A program made the position numbers and the translations under genes. Below are positions 1 to 6,893 of a DNA stretch of 8,134 nt, piece by piece. Source of the DNA: an uncultured Phycisphaerales bacterium (GTDB taxonomy: Bacteria; Planctomycetota; Phycisphaerae; Phycisphaerales; UBA1924). The stretch covers positions 1 to 8,134 of the forward strand of contig CALFMQ010000101.1 of the NCBI GenBank assembly GCA_937879825.1. The letters run 5' to 3'. The notes beneath the pieces were generated by a model. It saw nothing but the letters and a program-made list of their open reading frames with translations. It was not told the origin of the DNA and made no database searches. Numbering within the stretch: the first letter of the stretch is position 1; every line of letters starts with the position of its first letter.

Positions 1-149
1 CCCGGCAGGTGCCGCGCCTCATCATGCAGCACCATCGTCTCCACACGCGCCGAGCGCGCCGTCACCGCCGCCTGCATCGACAGCGCAAACACCGCCGCCA
101 CCGCGATCAACACCAGCATCAACGCAAAGCCGCGCCCACGAACACGCAT
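1..149 (-). CDS. gspK: GspK-like minor pseudopilin, N-terminal fragment (cut by window edge)
   Basis: Forty-nine codons are visible before the left edge. The product begins MRVRGRGFALMLVLIAVAAV: a basic leader, RG|FALML cleavage-like site, and a hydrophobic helix, then TARSARVETMVLHDEARHL. The residue at +5 is Leu, not Glu; GspK is the pseudopilin known to lack Glu5, and RGFAL starts are typical of GspK. The ATG at 149 has AAGGAG 10 bases upstream inside gspJ. A second ATG at 119 overlaps the gspJ stop as TGATG but would lose the cleavage site, so it is rejected. GspK caps the pseudopilus tip with I and J and has a large globular domain, which would lie outside the window. Position after I and J supports the call. 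The fragment is too short to rule out another membrane-anchored protein of the operon. Confidence 0.75.
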   Translation of the reverse strand, partial: MRVRGRGFALMLVLIAVAAVFALSMQAAVTARSARVETMVLHDEARHLP

Positions 150-892
150 CCGAACGGCTCTCCTTCATATTCGCCCAGAATCCGCACCGCGCCCGGCACC
201 TGCGCCGTCCCGAGATCAAACGCCACCCACCCCGACGAACTCTCCTCGATCAACTCCGCCAACCGATCCTGCGAAGCATCCTCCTCCGTCCCCGTCCGCC
301 CGCGCCCCTTCCGATCGCCCTCCTCCTCCGCCAGTCGCTCCTCCGCGCTCTGCTCCAGCGAGCGAAACCGCTCCATCCGCAGGTTCGTGCACCGCTTCAG
401 CAGCACATGCCGCGTTGCGCCCTCCCACATCCGCTCCCGAGCGCTCTCGGCATCCTCATCCGCCGGCACCAACCGCGCATCACGCCGGAACAACGGCGTC
501 TCCTCGTACACCAGGTCGTACCGCCGCTCATCCTCGATCACCGACGCCGGGTCCAGCACCACCCGGTACCGCACCAGCACCAGCGGCCAATCCTGACTCA
601 GAATCGGCCGCGCCGTCACGAACGAAATCTCCCCCGGCTCGGCGCTGTACGCCTCACCGTTCGCCCCGATCGCGATCGTCGAGCGCCGATCGTCCCATTG
701 CTCGTTCATCAACCGCACAACCCGCGTCACATCCAGCGTCGCGTCCCGGCGGTCATTGTCCGAACTCAACTCTTTCGCCTGCGCCAGCATCGTCGCCACC
801 AGCACACCCACCATCGACAACACCACCACCGCCAGCAGCATCTCCAGCAGCGTGAACCCCGCCCCTCCGCGATGTCGCCAGAACGCTCTCAT
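119..892 (-). CDS. gspJ: GspJ-like minor pseudopilin of the T2SS
   Basis: The 257-residue product has a class III signal with leader MRAFWRHRGGAG, cleavage before FTLLEM, Glu at +5, and a hydrophobic helix (about 13-35) leading into a charged helix. The body has GspJ-like alternating strand segments (PLVLVRYRVVLD, RRYDLVYEETPLF, RHVLLKRCTNLRMERF). Between about 174 and 210 it carries a highly charged segment (AEERLAEEEGDRKGRGR and following), before GWVAFDLG and a C-terminus ending FGCVFVGAALR. The two Cys (about 168 and 249) could pair in the periplasm. I start at the ATG at 892, which overlaps the preceding stop as ATGA; a TTG at 901 is in frame but less likely, and no strong RBS is seen. 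The 3' end overlaps the next gene by 31 bases. Length and position fit GspJ; it is somewhat longer than most because of the charged segment. Confidence 0.78.
   Translation of the reverse strand: MRAFWRHRGGAGFTLLEMLLAVVVLSMVGVLVATMLAQAKELSSDNDRRDATLDVTRVVRLMNEQWDDRRSTIAIGANGEAYSAEPGEISFVTARPILSQDWPLVLVRYRVVLDPASVIEDERRYDLVYEETPLFRRDARLVPADEDAESARERMWEGATRHVLLKRCTNLRMERFRSLEQSAEERLAEEEGDRKGRGRTGTEEDASQDRLAELIEESSSGWVAFDLGTAQVPGAVRILGEYEGEPFGCVFVGAALR
160..165 (-). promoter_or_regulatory. Ribosome binding site for gspK inside gspJ
   Basis: AAGGAG lies 10 bases before the ATG at 149 and within the last codons of gspJ. It decides the gspK start in favour of 149 over 119, keeping the RGFALML prepilin-type signal intact. 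Confidence 0.7.
833..853 (-). repeat. 21-base exact repeat, copy in gspJ signal
   Basis: This stretch encodes the TLLEMLL part of the gspJ class III signal and is identical, base for base, to 6820-6840 in gspG. The gspI signal (about 1250-1273) is a near match. Conserved residues plus strong codon bias can explain it; gene duplication or conversion could also contribute. Confidence 0.6.
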
Positions 893-1296
893 CGAATCCA
901 ATCAAACTCGTACACCTTCCCCCTGTAGGTCAGCGTGTACGCGTACACCGGCACCGTCGCCGCCAACCCCTCTTCGCCGCCGCCACGCCGCACCGGATTG
1001 GCAACCTCCCGCACCTCCCGCACCGCGCGGTACGCGTTCCCGAGGTACACACCCGAATACGTAATCGTCCGCCGCTCGCGGTCCACCTCCGGCGTCTCGA
1101 CCGCCCCCGTCACGAACATCTGGAACAGCGCCTCCGCCTCGCGGTCCATCCGCTGCATCGCCGCCAACTCGTTGCGATCACGAATCGACGCCGAACGCAT
1201 CGCCAGCAGCGCGATCAACACGCCCGAAACGATCGCGATCGCCAGCAGGCACTCCAGCAGCGTGAACCCGAAGCGCGCTCTCACCCCCCGCGCCAT
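889..1296 (-). CDS. gspI: GspI-like minor pseudopilin of the T2SS
   Basis: This encodes a 135-residue minor pseudopilin, expected to join GspJ and GspK in the tip complex. It has a short basic leader (MARGVRARFG), cleavage before FTLLEC with Glu at +5, and a hydrophobic helix (about 12-32), then a charged helix (RDRNELAAMQRMDREAEALF) and strand-like segments ending VYAYTLTYRGKVYEFDWIR. The ATG at 1296 overlaps the gspD stop as TGATG, with GGAG 11 bases upstream; the frame is open further upstream, but that part overlaps gspD and is Arg/Asp/Gly-rich noise. The stop overlaps the next gene as ATGA. Naming it I rests on small size and position directly before the J and K candidates; beyond the N-terminus there is no signature I can match, so another minor pseudopilin cannot be excluded. 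Confidence 0.7.
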   Translation of the reverse strand: MARGVRARFGFTLLECLLAIAIVSGVLIALLAMRSASIRDRNELAAMQRMDREAEALFQMFVTGAVETPEVDRERRTITYSGVYLGNAYRAVREVREVANPVRRGGGEEGLAATVPVYAYTLTYRGKVYEFDWIR

Positions 1297-3506
1297 CACA
1301 CCGGCTTCTCCAGGTTCCGCATCTGCTCGAACATCTCGTTGAAGCCCTCGGGCATCTCCGGCATCGGCTCGGGCACGATCTCCTCCGGCGCCACCGGCGT
1401 CTCGCCCCACTCGTCCGGAATCACAAGCCCCGCGCCACGCGGCAGATCATTCACATGCTCCGCCAGCATGATCCCGATCCCGCTCGTCGCCTCAAGAAAC
1501 TCGCTCGTCGCGATCGAATGCACGATCGGGTCCGTCACGATCGTCGGCGTGATCGCCATGAACAACTCCGTCCGCTCGTCACGGTTGTCCTGGCTCGCAA
1601 ACGCGTCGCCGATCACCGGCACGCTCCCCAGCCCCGGCACCTGCGTCCGCGCCTTGCGCGTCTCGTCATTGATCACGCCCGCGAGAATCAGCGTCATGCC
1701 GTGCGGCACGATCACCGTGCTCTTGTACGAACGCGTCGTGAACTCCGGGCCAAGGTCCGTCTGCGCACCCACATCATTGATCTCGAGATCGATCGTCAGC
1801 ACCACCGTCCCCGACTCCAGGATCCGCGGCTGCGCCTTGAGAATCACGCCTGTATCGCGGTACTCGATCTCACGACGAATCCCCGTGCTCCCCTGGTTCT
1901 GCACCGTCGTGTCGATGTCCGCCTTCACGATCGGCGTCTCACCGCCCACCTGGAACTCCGCCTCCGCGCCGTCCATCGCCGTGATGTTCGGCCGCTGCAG
2001 GATCTTCGCCGAGCCCTCGTTCTCCAGCGCCTGGAACACCATGAACCCGTCCGATCCAACGAGGAACGCCGACACCGAAGGCGTCGCCGGCAACCCCGGC
2101 GTCGCGCTCAACTCGATCGTCCCGAGCTTGTCGATTTCCAGACCCTGCAGGAACGACTCCACGCCCAGCTGCAGCCGCCCCGTCAGCTGCACCTCCGCGA
2201 TCGTCGTATCCAACTGCACCTGCGCCGGCGGGCGATCCACCGCCTGCAGAATCCGCAAAATGTCCTCGTACTCCGCCATCGTGCACCGGAAAGTCATCAG
2301 CCGCGCCGTCGCGTCATGCGTGATCCGAATCTTCGTCGACTCCGGGCTCCGCTGCTCCGCGCCCTCCTCGATGTGCTCCAGCAGCAGACTCCGCATCAGA
2401 CTGTTCAGCGCATCCGGGTCGTAATACTGAATCCGGTACAGGAAGTGGAACCGCTCGCTCGTCTCCGGCGGCTGATCCACCGACGCCACCAGATCGTTGA
2501 TCTGGCTCCGGAGCGACGCATCCCGCGTGATCGCGAGCAGCCGCGGCGTCTGCCCCACACCCACAAAAGTCACCAGCGGCGCGAACCCGCCCGCCTGCGT
2601 CGAGCCCGTGATCGTGTTGAGCGTCCCCGCCGCCTCCGCCCCCGTCACCGAACCCAGGCGGTAACTCAGAATCTCCGCGCCGTCGAACACCGGCCGGTCC
2701 AGAATCTCGATCAGCCGCGACAACCGGTCCACATTCGTACCGCGATCGATAATCATCACCGTCTGACCCGACACCAGAATCTTCCCACCCGAGCTCAACA
2801 TCTCCTTGTAGAGCGGGTCGTCACTCTTGAGCGCAAGCGTATTGAGCCGCATCACGCGCACCACCGGTGCGCCGTCCGGCATCGACGCCCGCGCGCGGAT
2901 CACCGGCGCGCTCTCCACCTTCATCATGCTCGCCTCGGGACGGACGAACAGCACCCCGTCGCGGTCCTCGATGATCCATCCGAACGCGCCCGTCAGCGAA
3001 TACGCAAGGTCCATCACCTCGCGCCGCGTCATCTCACGGTCGATGTTCATCGTCATCGACTCTTTCGCGTCCATCACCTTCGGATCGATCACGAAGTCAC
3101 GACCAAGGAAATCACCGAGCAACGTCCGCAGCACATCCGCCGGCGAAGCGCCGTTCGTCGCAAGCTTCACCTCGATCAACTCGCCACCGAGTTCTCCGAT
3201 CGCCGCCGAGTCCGCCGCCGCGGGCGCCTGCGGCGCGCGCAACGTCATCGAACTCACCAGCCGCGGCCCCGGATACACCCGGCCCCGAAGCGTCGGCGCC
3301 GAAATAATCTCGGTAATCGGGCGACGCGCGCGCTCGTACACCTGCGGCCGGCGCATCCCCACCGGCGCGGGCTTCTCCCGCGCTTCAACAACAGGCGCCG
3401 TGCTCGCGCAACCCCCAACCATCCCGACCCCCAACCCCGCCATCGCGATCATCATCGCCGCACCGAATCCCCCGACCCCCCCGACGCCCTTCGTGCTCCG
3501 CAACAT
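1296..3506 (-). CDS. gspD: GspD, T2SS secretin, probable lipoprotein
   Basis: The secretin forms the multimeric outer-membrane channel of the T2SS. The product is 736 residues. The ATG at 3506 is preceded by GGAGG at 8 bases, so it is preferred over the ATG at 3536 that overlaps the gspF stop. The N-terminus is MLRSTK, a Gly/Met/Ala-rich hydrophobic stretch, then a lipobox-like VGGC with Cys33 followed by AST. After a Pro/Arg-rich linker come the N0 domain (about 108-190), N1 (215-270), N2 (279-344) and N3 (355-424), then the secretin core (about 430-659) with VGGETPIVK, REIEYRDTGVILKAQPRI and the hallmark VPGLGSVPVIGDAFAS (623-638). A tail of about 77 residues follows, rich in Pro, Glu and Met (EEIVPEPMPEMPEGF). 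Its TGA stop overlaps the next ATG as TGATG. Type IV pilus or type III secretins are unlikely given the domains and neighbours. Confidence 0.95.
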   Translation of the reverse strand: MLRSTKGVGGVGGFGAAMMIAMAGLGVGMVGGCASTAPVVEAREKPAPVGMRRPQVYERARRPITEIISAPTLRGRVYPGPRLVSSMTLRAPQAPAAADSAAIGELGGELIEVKLATNGASPADVLRTLLGDFLGRDFVIDPKVMDAKESMTMNIDREMTRREVMDLAYSLTGAFGWIIEDRDGVLFVRPEASMMKVESAPVIRARASMPDGAPVVRVMRLNTLALKSDDPLYKEMLSSGGKILVSGQTVMIIDRGTNVDRLSRLIEILDRPVFDGAEILSYRLGSVTGAEAAGTLNTITGSTQAGGFAPLVTFVGVGQTPRLLAITRDASLRSQINDLVASVDQPPETSERFHFLYRIQYYDPDALNSLMRSLLLEHIEEGAEQRSPESTKIRITHDATARLMTFRCTMAEYEDILRILQAVDRPPAQVQLDTTIAEVQLTGRLQLGVESFLQGLEIDKLGTIELSATPGLPATPSVSAFLVGSDGFMVFQALENEGSAKILQRPNITAMDGAEAEFQVGGETPIVKADIDTTVQNQGSTGIRREIEYRDTGVILKAQPRILESGTVVLTIDLEINDVGAQTDLGPEFTTRSYKSTVIVPHGMTLILAGVINDETRKARTQVPGLGSVPVIGDAFASQDNRDERTELFMAITPTIVTDPIVHSIATSEFLEATSGIGIMLAEHVNDLPRGAGLVIPDEWGETPVAPEEIVPEPMPEMPEGFNEMFEQMRNLEKPV

Positions 3507-3514
3507 GGGCCAAT

Positions 3515-3519
3515 CCTCC
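3515..3519 (-). promoter_or_regulatory. Strong ribosome binding site that sets the gspD start
   Basis: GGAGG lies 8 bases before the ATG at 3506, in the 29-base gap after gspF. It is one of the two best Shine-Dalgarno matches in the window. It argues against the longer frame starting at 3536 or 3593, and gives a signal peptide starting MLRSTKG. Confidence 0.75.
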
Positions 3520-3535
3520 GTGACATCGCTCAGCA

Positions 3536-4747
3536 TTAACCGCCAGTTTCGTACATCGCCATCATCCCGACCACAAGACTGTACACGATCCAACCCACCG
3601 TCCCCGCAAGGAAAACAATCACCGCCGGCTCCATGAGCGTCAAAAGCCGCTGCGTCACCCGATCCTGCCGCTCCAGGCAGATTCCCGTCGCGCGCCGCAA
3701 CCCCGAAACCAACTCGCCACCGCGAATCCCCACCTGCACCACCGCCGCCGCCATCGGGGGCAACACGCCCTCCTCCTTCAGCGCCGCCCCCACATCATCG
3801 CCCTCGCGCACGCGCTTCCGCGCAGCACTCAACCGCGCCGCGATCTCCGGGCTCGTCGCGACCTCCTGCGCCTGCTCCATCCCGCTCAGCACATCCGCGC
3901 CCCCCTCCAGCATCGTCGCGATCATGTCCGACACCAGCGCCCCCTGCGAGTTCCACACCAACGGCCCCACCACCGGCATCCCCAGCGCCCGCCGCGACAC
4001 ACCCTCACGCAACCGCCCCGTGAGCCACATCCCCCGCAGCCCGTACGCCGCAACCGCAACAACAATCAGCACCGGCGCCGCCCACATGATCACGCCCGCC
4101 GCCGCCATCGTGAACTCCGTCACCGCCGGCATCTCACCCCCCAGCGCCTCCAGCGTCTCGCGGAACTTGGGAATCACCCAGGTCGAGATGAACCACAACG
4201 CCAGGACCGCAGCCAGCATCAGAATCGCCGGATAGATCAACCGCGACACCACCGTCCGTCGCAGCTTCTGCCCCGCCGCGATCGAGCGGTCCACCAACCC
4301 CACCACATGATCCAGCCGCCCCGACGCCTGACCGCTCTTGAGCAGCGCCACGTGCGCTGCGCTCGCCAGCCCCTTCACGCCCGCAACCGCGTCCGCAAGC
4401 GTCGATCCGCCGCGAAGCGACTCTCGCACATCCCGGCACGCGCCCCCCGCCCGCGCCGACGGCGCCAGTTCCTGCATCGTCCCCAGCGCCGACTCCGCGC
4501 TCACCTTCGCCGCCAAGAGCGTCGACAGCGTCGAGAAGAACCACGCCGAGTCGCTCCGCCGAATCCGGTCCGGGCTCAGCGCCTCACGGACCGCATCCCC
4601 GATCCGCACCGGGCGCACACGAATCGCGATCATCCCGTCCCGGCGCAGCTCGTCGCGCAGCGCCTGCACGTCCATCGCGTCGCGCATCCCCTCCACCGCC
4701 GAAGCGCCGGCGTTCGAGATCGGTATGGCCGTGTACGCGAATCGCAT
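3536..4747 (-). CDS. gspF: GspF, T2SS inner-membrane platform protein
   Basis: GspF is the polytopic inner-membrane protein that links the ATPase to pseudopilin assembly. The 403-residue length is normal. It starts with the family's small N-terminal motif (FAYTAIP, then DGMIAIRV), followed by two repeated cytoplasmic helical domains (about 67-165 and 268-365). Membrane segments lie at about 170-193 (LIYPAILMLAAVLALWF), 214-236 and 369-392, the last preceded by the family motif LMEPAVIVFLAG. The ATG at 4747 follows the tandem TGATGA stop of gspE by 9 bases, and GGGGTGAT overlapping that stop is a plausible RBS. The TAA stop at 3536-3538 shares one base with an ATG in the gspD frame, but the favoured gspD start lies 30 bases further downstream. 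Nothing appears broken. Confidence 0.94.
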   Translation of the reverse strand: MRFAYTAIPISNAGASAVEGMRDAMDVQALRDELRRDGMIAIRVRPVRIGDAVREALSPDRIRRSDSAWFFSTLSTLLAAKVSAESALGTMQELAPSARAGGACRDVRESLRGGSTLADAVAGVKGLASAAHVALLKSGQASGRLDHVVGLVDRSIAAGQKLRRTVVSRLIYPAILMLAAVLALWFISTWVIPKFRETLEALGGEMPAVTEFTMAAAGVIMWAAPVLIVVAVAAYGLRGMWLTGRLREGVSRRALGMPVVGPLVWNSQGALVSDMIATMLEGGADVLSGMEQAQEVATSPEIAARLSAARKRVREGDDVGAALKEEGVLPPMAAAVVQVGIRGGELVSGLRRATGICLERQDRVTQRLLTLMEPAVIVFLAGTVGWIVYSLVVGMMAMYETGG

Positions 4748-4755
4748 CAGCGCTC

Positions 4756-4763
4756 ATCACCCC
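4756..4763 (-). promoter_or_regulatory. Ribosome binding site for gspF within the gspE stop region
   Basis: GGGGTGAT matches the GGTGAT end of the extended anti-Shine-Dalgarno complement and lies 8 bases before the gspF ATG at 4747. It overlaps the TGATGA tandem stop of gspE, which would couple the two genes. Confidence 0.45.
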
Positions 4764-6451
4764 GAAACATCGTCAAGCCCCGCCGAACCCGCGTGACCCA
4801 GCACCCGCGCGATCTCGGCGCGATCCGTCACGCCCTCCGCGATCAGCCGCTCCCCCTCGCGCACCATCGTCTCGAACCCCTCGCCCTCGAGCGCCGCCCG
4901 AATCGCGTGCTCTTCGGCCCCGCCGAGCATCGCCCGCTTCACGCCCGTCGTCACCCGCGAGAACTCCATGATCGCCACCCGCCCCCGATACCCAAGCCCC
5001 CCGCATTTCTTGCACGCACCCCGCGCGTCATCCATGTTCCGGCAATGCTCGCACACCTTCCGCACCAGCCGCTGCGCCGAGACACCCTCCACCGCCGCGT
5101 TCACGAGGTACGGCTCGATCCCCATGTCCACCAGCCGTACGAAAGTCGACGGCACATCGTTCGTATGCAGAGTCGACAGCACCATGTGGCCCGTCAACGC
5201 CGACTGAAACGCCATCTCCGCCGTCTCCTTGTCGCGAACTTCGCCAACAAGAATCACATCCGGGTCGTGCCGCAGAATGTGCCGGAGCGTCGTCCCGAAG
5301 GTCAGCCCGATCGACGCGTTCACCTGGATCTGATTCACGCCGTCCATCGAGTACTCGACCGGGTCCTCCACCGTCACGACCTTCCGGTCGCCCGTCGCAA
5401 TCTCGCGCAACAGCGAATACAGCGTCGTCGTCTTGCCCGATCCCGTCGGCCCCGTGATCAGCAGAATCCCGTGGCTCTGCGCCGCCGCCTTCCGCAACAA
5501 CCCGATGTGCGCATCGCTGAACCCCAGATCGCGCAGCTCAATCCCCGCCAGCCGCGCGCGGTCCTGCAAACGAATCGCCGCGTCCTGACCGTACAGCGTC
5601 GGCACGATGCTCACGCGCATGTCCACCATCCGGCCGCGCATCCGCATCTGGATACGCCCGTCCTGCGCACGCCGACGCTCCGCGATATCCAAGGACGACA
5701 GGATCTTCACGCGGCACAACAGCGGCTCATACATCGCCGCCGCCGGCGCGGGCTGATCGATCAGCATCCCGTCAACACGGAACCGCAGCGCCGCACGCCG
5801 ATCAAACCGCTCCAGGTGAATGTCCGAAGCGCCCAGGTCCATCGCGCGCTCCACCACCTGATTGAAGAACCGGATCACCGGCGCCTCGCTCGCCAGATCA
5901 CGCAGCTGCGCCACCTCACCCGCAACATCCACCCGCCCGCCGTCCGACTCCTCCCCCTCAACCTCGCTCTCGCGATCCTCCAGGAACCGGCGCACATCCT
6001 TGAGCGTCCCGATCTTCCACTGCGCGCCATCGGAGAACCTCGAAACCATCGGCCCCAGAACCATCCGGTCCGACGGGTCCGTCACCACCACAACCGTCGC
6101 CCCCGCGCCGGCGCTCTCCGCCCCATCCCCCTCCACAAACTCCCGCAGCACCAACACGCCGTTCTCGCGCATGAACGCCGCGGGCAGCGCATCGGTCAAC
6201 TCGCCGCGCTCCTCCTCGCCGTCCCACCGCGCCAAACCCATGAACGACGCGAGCGACTCCGCCAACGCATCCTCACCCATCAACCCCAGATCAAGCACCG
6301 ACTTCAACTGGCTCTGACGGTTCTGACGCGAAACCTCCTCCGCCAGACGCACATCCTGCTCCGACAACTGACCCGACTCGGTCAATCGCCTCGCAAACGC
6401 ACGCGCGTCATACCGCAGCCCGCCGCTCGCCATCGCCACCCCCGCGCTCAT
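4757..6451 (-). CDS. gspE: GspE, T2SS assembly ATPase
   Basis: This is the cytoplasmic hexameric ATPase that powers pseudopilus assembly, 564 residues. Order: GspE/PilB N-terminal domain (about 30-160), acidic linker (160-180), then the core with ASDIHLE (209-215), Walker A GPTGSGKT (334-341), Asp-box region TVEDPVEY (360-367), Walker B DPDVILVGEVRD (396-407) and His box STLHTN (426-431). A four-cysteine metal site follows, CEHC (467-470) and CKKC (480-483), then GLGYRGRVAIMEF. The two Cys pairs are only 9 residues apart, against roughly 25-30 in typical GspE. The frame is open further upstream to 6532, but the ATG at 6451 overlaps the gspG stop as ATGA and avoids an Arg-rich extension that is gspG in another frame; no strong RBS is seen. 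An ATG at 6433 is a less likely alternative. PilB-like function in a type IV pilus is less likely given the pseudopilin and GspK neighbours. Confidence 0.94.
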   Translation of the reverse strand: MSAGVAMASGGLRYDARAFARRLTESGQLSEQDVRLAEEVSRQNRQSQLKSVLDLGLMGEDALAESLASFMGLARWDGEEERGELTDALPAAFMRENGVLVLREFVEGDGAESAGAGATVVVVTDPSDRMVLGPMVSRFSDGAQWKIGTLKDVRRFLEDRESEVEGEESDGGRVDVAGEVAQLRDLASEAPVIRFFNQVVERAMDLGASDIHLERFDRRAALRFRVDGMLIDQPAPAAAMYEPLLCRVKILSSLDIAERRRAQDGRIQMRMRGRMVDMRVSIVPTLYGQDAAIRLQDRARLAGIELRDLGFSDAHIGLLRKAAAQSHGILLITGPTGSGKTTTLYSLLREIATGDRKVVTVEDPVEYSMDGVNQIQVNASIGLTFGTTLRHILRHDPDVILVGEVRDKETAEMAFQSALTGHMVLSTLHTNDVPSTFVRLVDMGIEPYLVNAAVEGVSAQRLVRKVCEHCRNMDDARGACKKCGGLGYRGRVAIMEFSRVTTGVKRAMLGGAEEHAIRAALEGEGFETMVREGERLIAEGVTDRAEIARVLGHAGSAGLDDVSG

Positions 6452-6879
6452 GAACGGTTGTCCAGGTCCGCGTTCTCGCCCTCGCCGCCCGGCTTCCCGT
6501 CCGCGCCGTAAGAGATGATCCGGTACCCCCACTTCTCATCAACCTGGTACACGAACTCGTGACCCCATCCGTCCTTGGGAATCGACTCCTTGTTCAGGTA
6601 CGGCCCCGTCCACTTCTCCGCGTCGGCCTGCGGCTTCTCCAGCAGCACCCGGAAACCCTCGTCCACCGACGGATACCGCCCCACCGACAACTTGAACTGA
6701 TCCACGCTCGATGTCAGCAGCGACAACTGCGCATTGGTCGTCTTCACCTGCGCGCCCCCGAACGCGCCAACCAGCCGGCTCCCCACCAGCGCCGCAAGCA
6801 ACGCCAGAATCGCAACCACCAGCAGCATCTCCAGCAGCGTAAAGCCCGCCGCACCACGCATCACCGTCCGTGTCCTCAT
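6448..6879 (-). CDS. gspG: GspG major pseudopilin of the T2SS
   Basis: GspG is the main subunit of the pseudopilus, which is thought to act as a piston pushing folded substrates through the secretin. The 143-residue product, typical for the family, has a short basic leader, prepilin cleavage site GAAG|FTLLEM with Glu at +5, and a hydrophobic helix. The diagnostic C-terminal half is present: GRYPSVDEGF, LLEKP, WTGPYL, IPKDGWG, and the calcium-loop motif SYGADGKPGGEGENADL. The usual final Trp after this motif is absent; the protein ends DNRS. I place the start at the ATG at 6879, because AGGGAG lies 8 bases upstream; a GTG at 6888 in the same frame overlaps that site and would add only three residues. 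The TGA stop overlaps the gspE ATG as ATGA. This is the most secure pseudopilin assignment in the window. Confidence 0.95.
   Translation of the reverse strand: MRTRTVMRGAAGFTLLEMLLVVAILALLAALVGSRLVGAFGGAQVKTTNAQLSLLTSSVDQFKLSVGRYPSVDEGFRVLLEKPQADAEKWTGPYLNKESIPKDGWGHEFVYQVDEKWGYRIISYGADGKPGGEGENADLDNRS
6820..6840 (-). repeat. 21-base exact repeat, copy in gspG signal
   Basis: This is the second copy of the prepilin-signal repeat at 833-853, in the same orientation and reading frame, about 6 kb away. Recombination between the copies would delete most of the operon. Confidence 0.6.
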
Positions 6880-6887
6880 CGCTTGCA

Positions 6888-6893
6888 CTCCCT
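6888..6893 (-). promoter_or_regulatory. Ribosome binding site for gspG, overlapping the gspH stop codon
   Basis: AGGGAG lies 8 bases before the ATG at 6879 and shares bases with the TAG stop (6892-6894) of the upstream pseudopilin. A ribosome ending on gspH would be positioned to reinitiate on gspG. The site also decides between ATG 6879 and GTG 6888. Confidence 0.65.

Noticed and set aside
1455..3539. Open frame of 694 codons on the plus strand opposite gspD
   Set aside because: It is Arg/His/Pro-rich throughout with no domain or membrane pattern, and lies exactly antisense to a well-supported secretin. High G+C leaves few stop codons in this antisense frame.
3507..3593. Upstream gspD starts at 3536 (overlapping the gspF stop) and 3593
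   Set aside because: The GGAGG at 3515-3519 is placed for the ATG at 3506. The extra residues would put an acidic stretch (SDVTEDW) ahead of the basic signal-peptide start, which is unfavourable for export.
4757..6451. Type IV pilus (PilB/PilC/PilQ) instead of T2SS
   Set aside because: GspG with its calcium-loop motif, a GspK-type protein and four other pseudopilins surround the ATPase, and no PilT, PilM, PilN or PilO is visible. The T2SS reading explains all genes.
4307..6511. Open frame of 734 codons on the plus strand opposite gspE and part of gspF
   Set aside because: Same Arg/His/Pro-rich composition and same antisense frame as the one over gspD; no recognisable motif. gspE on the other strand has all its catalytic motifs.
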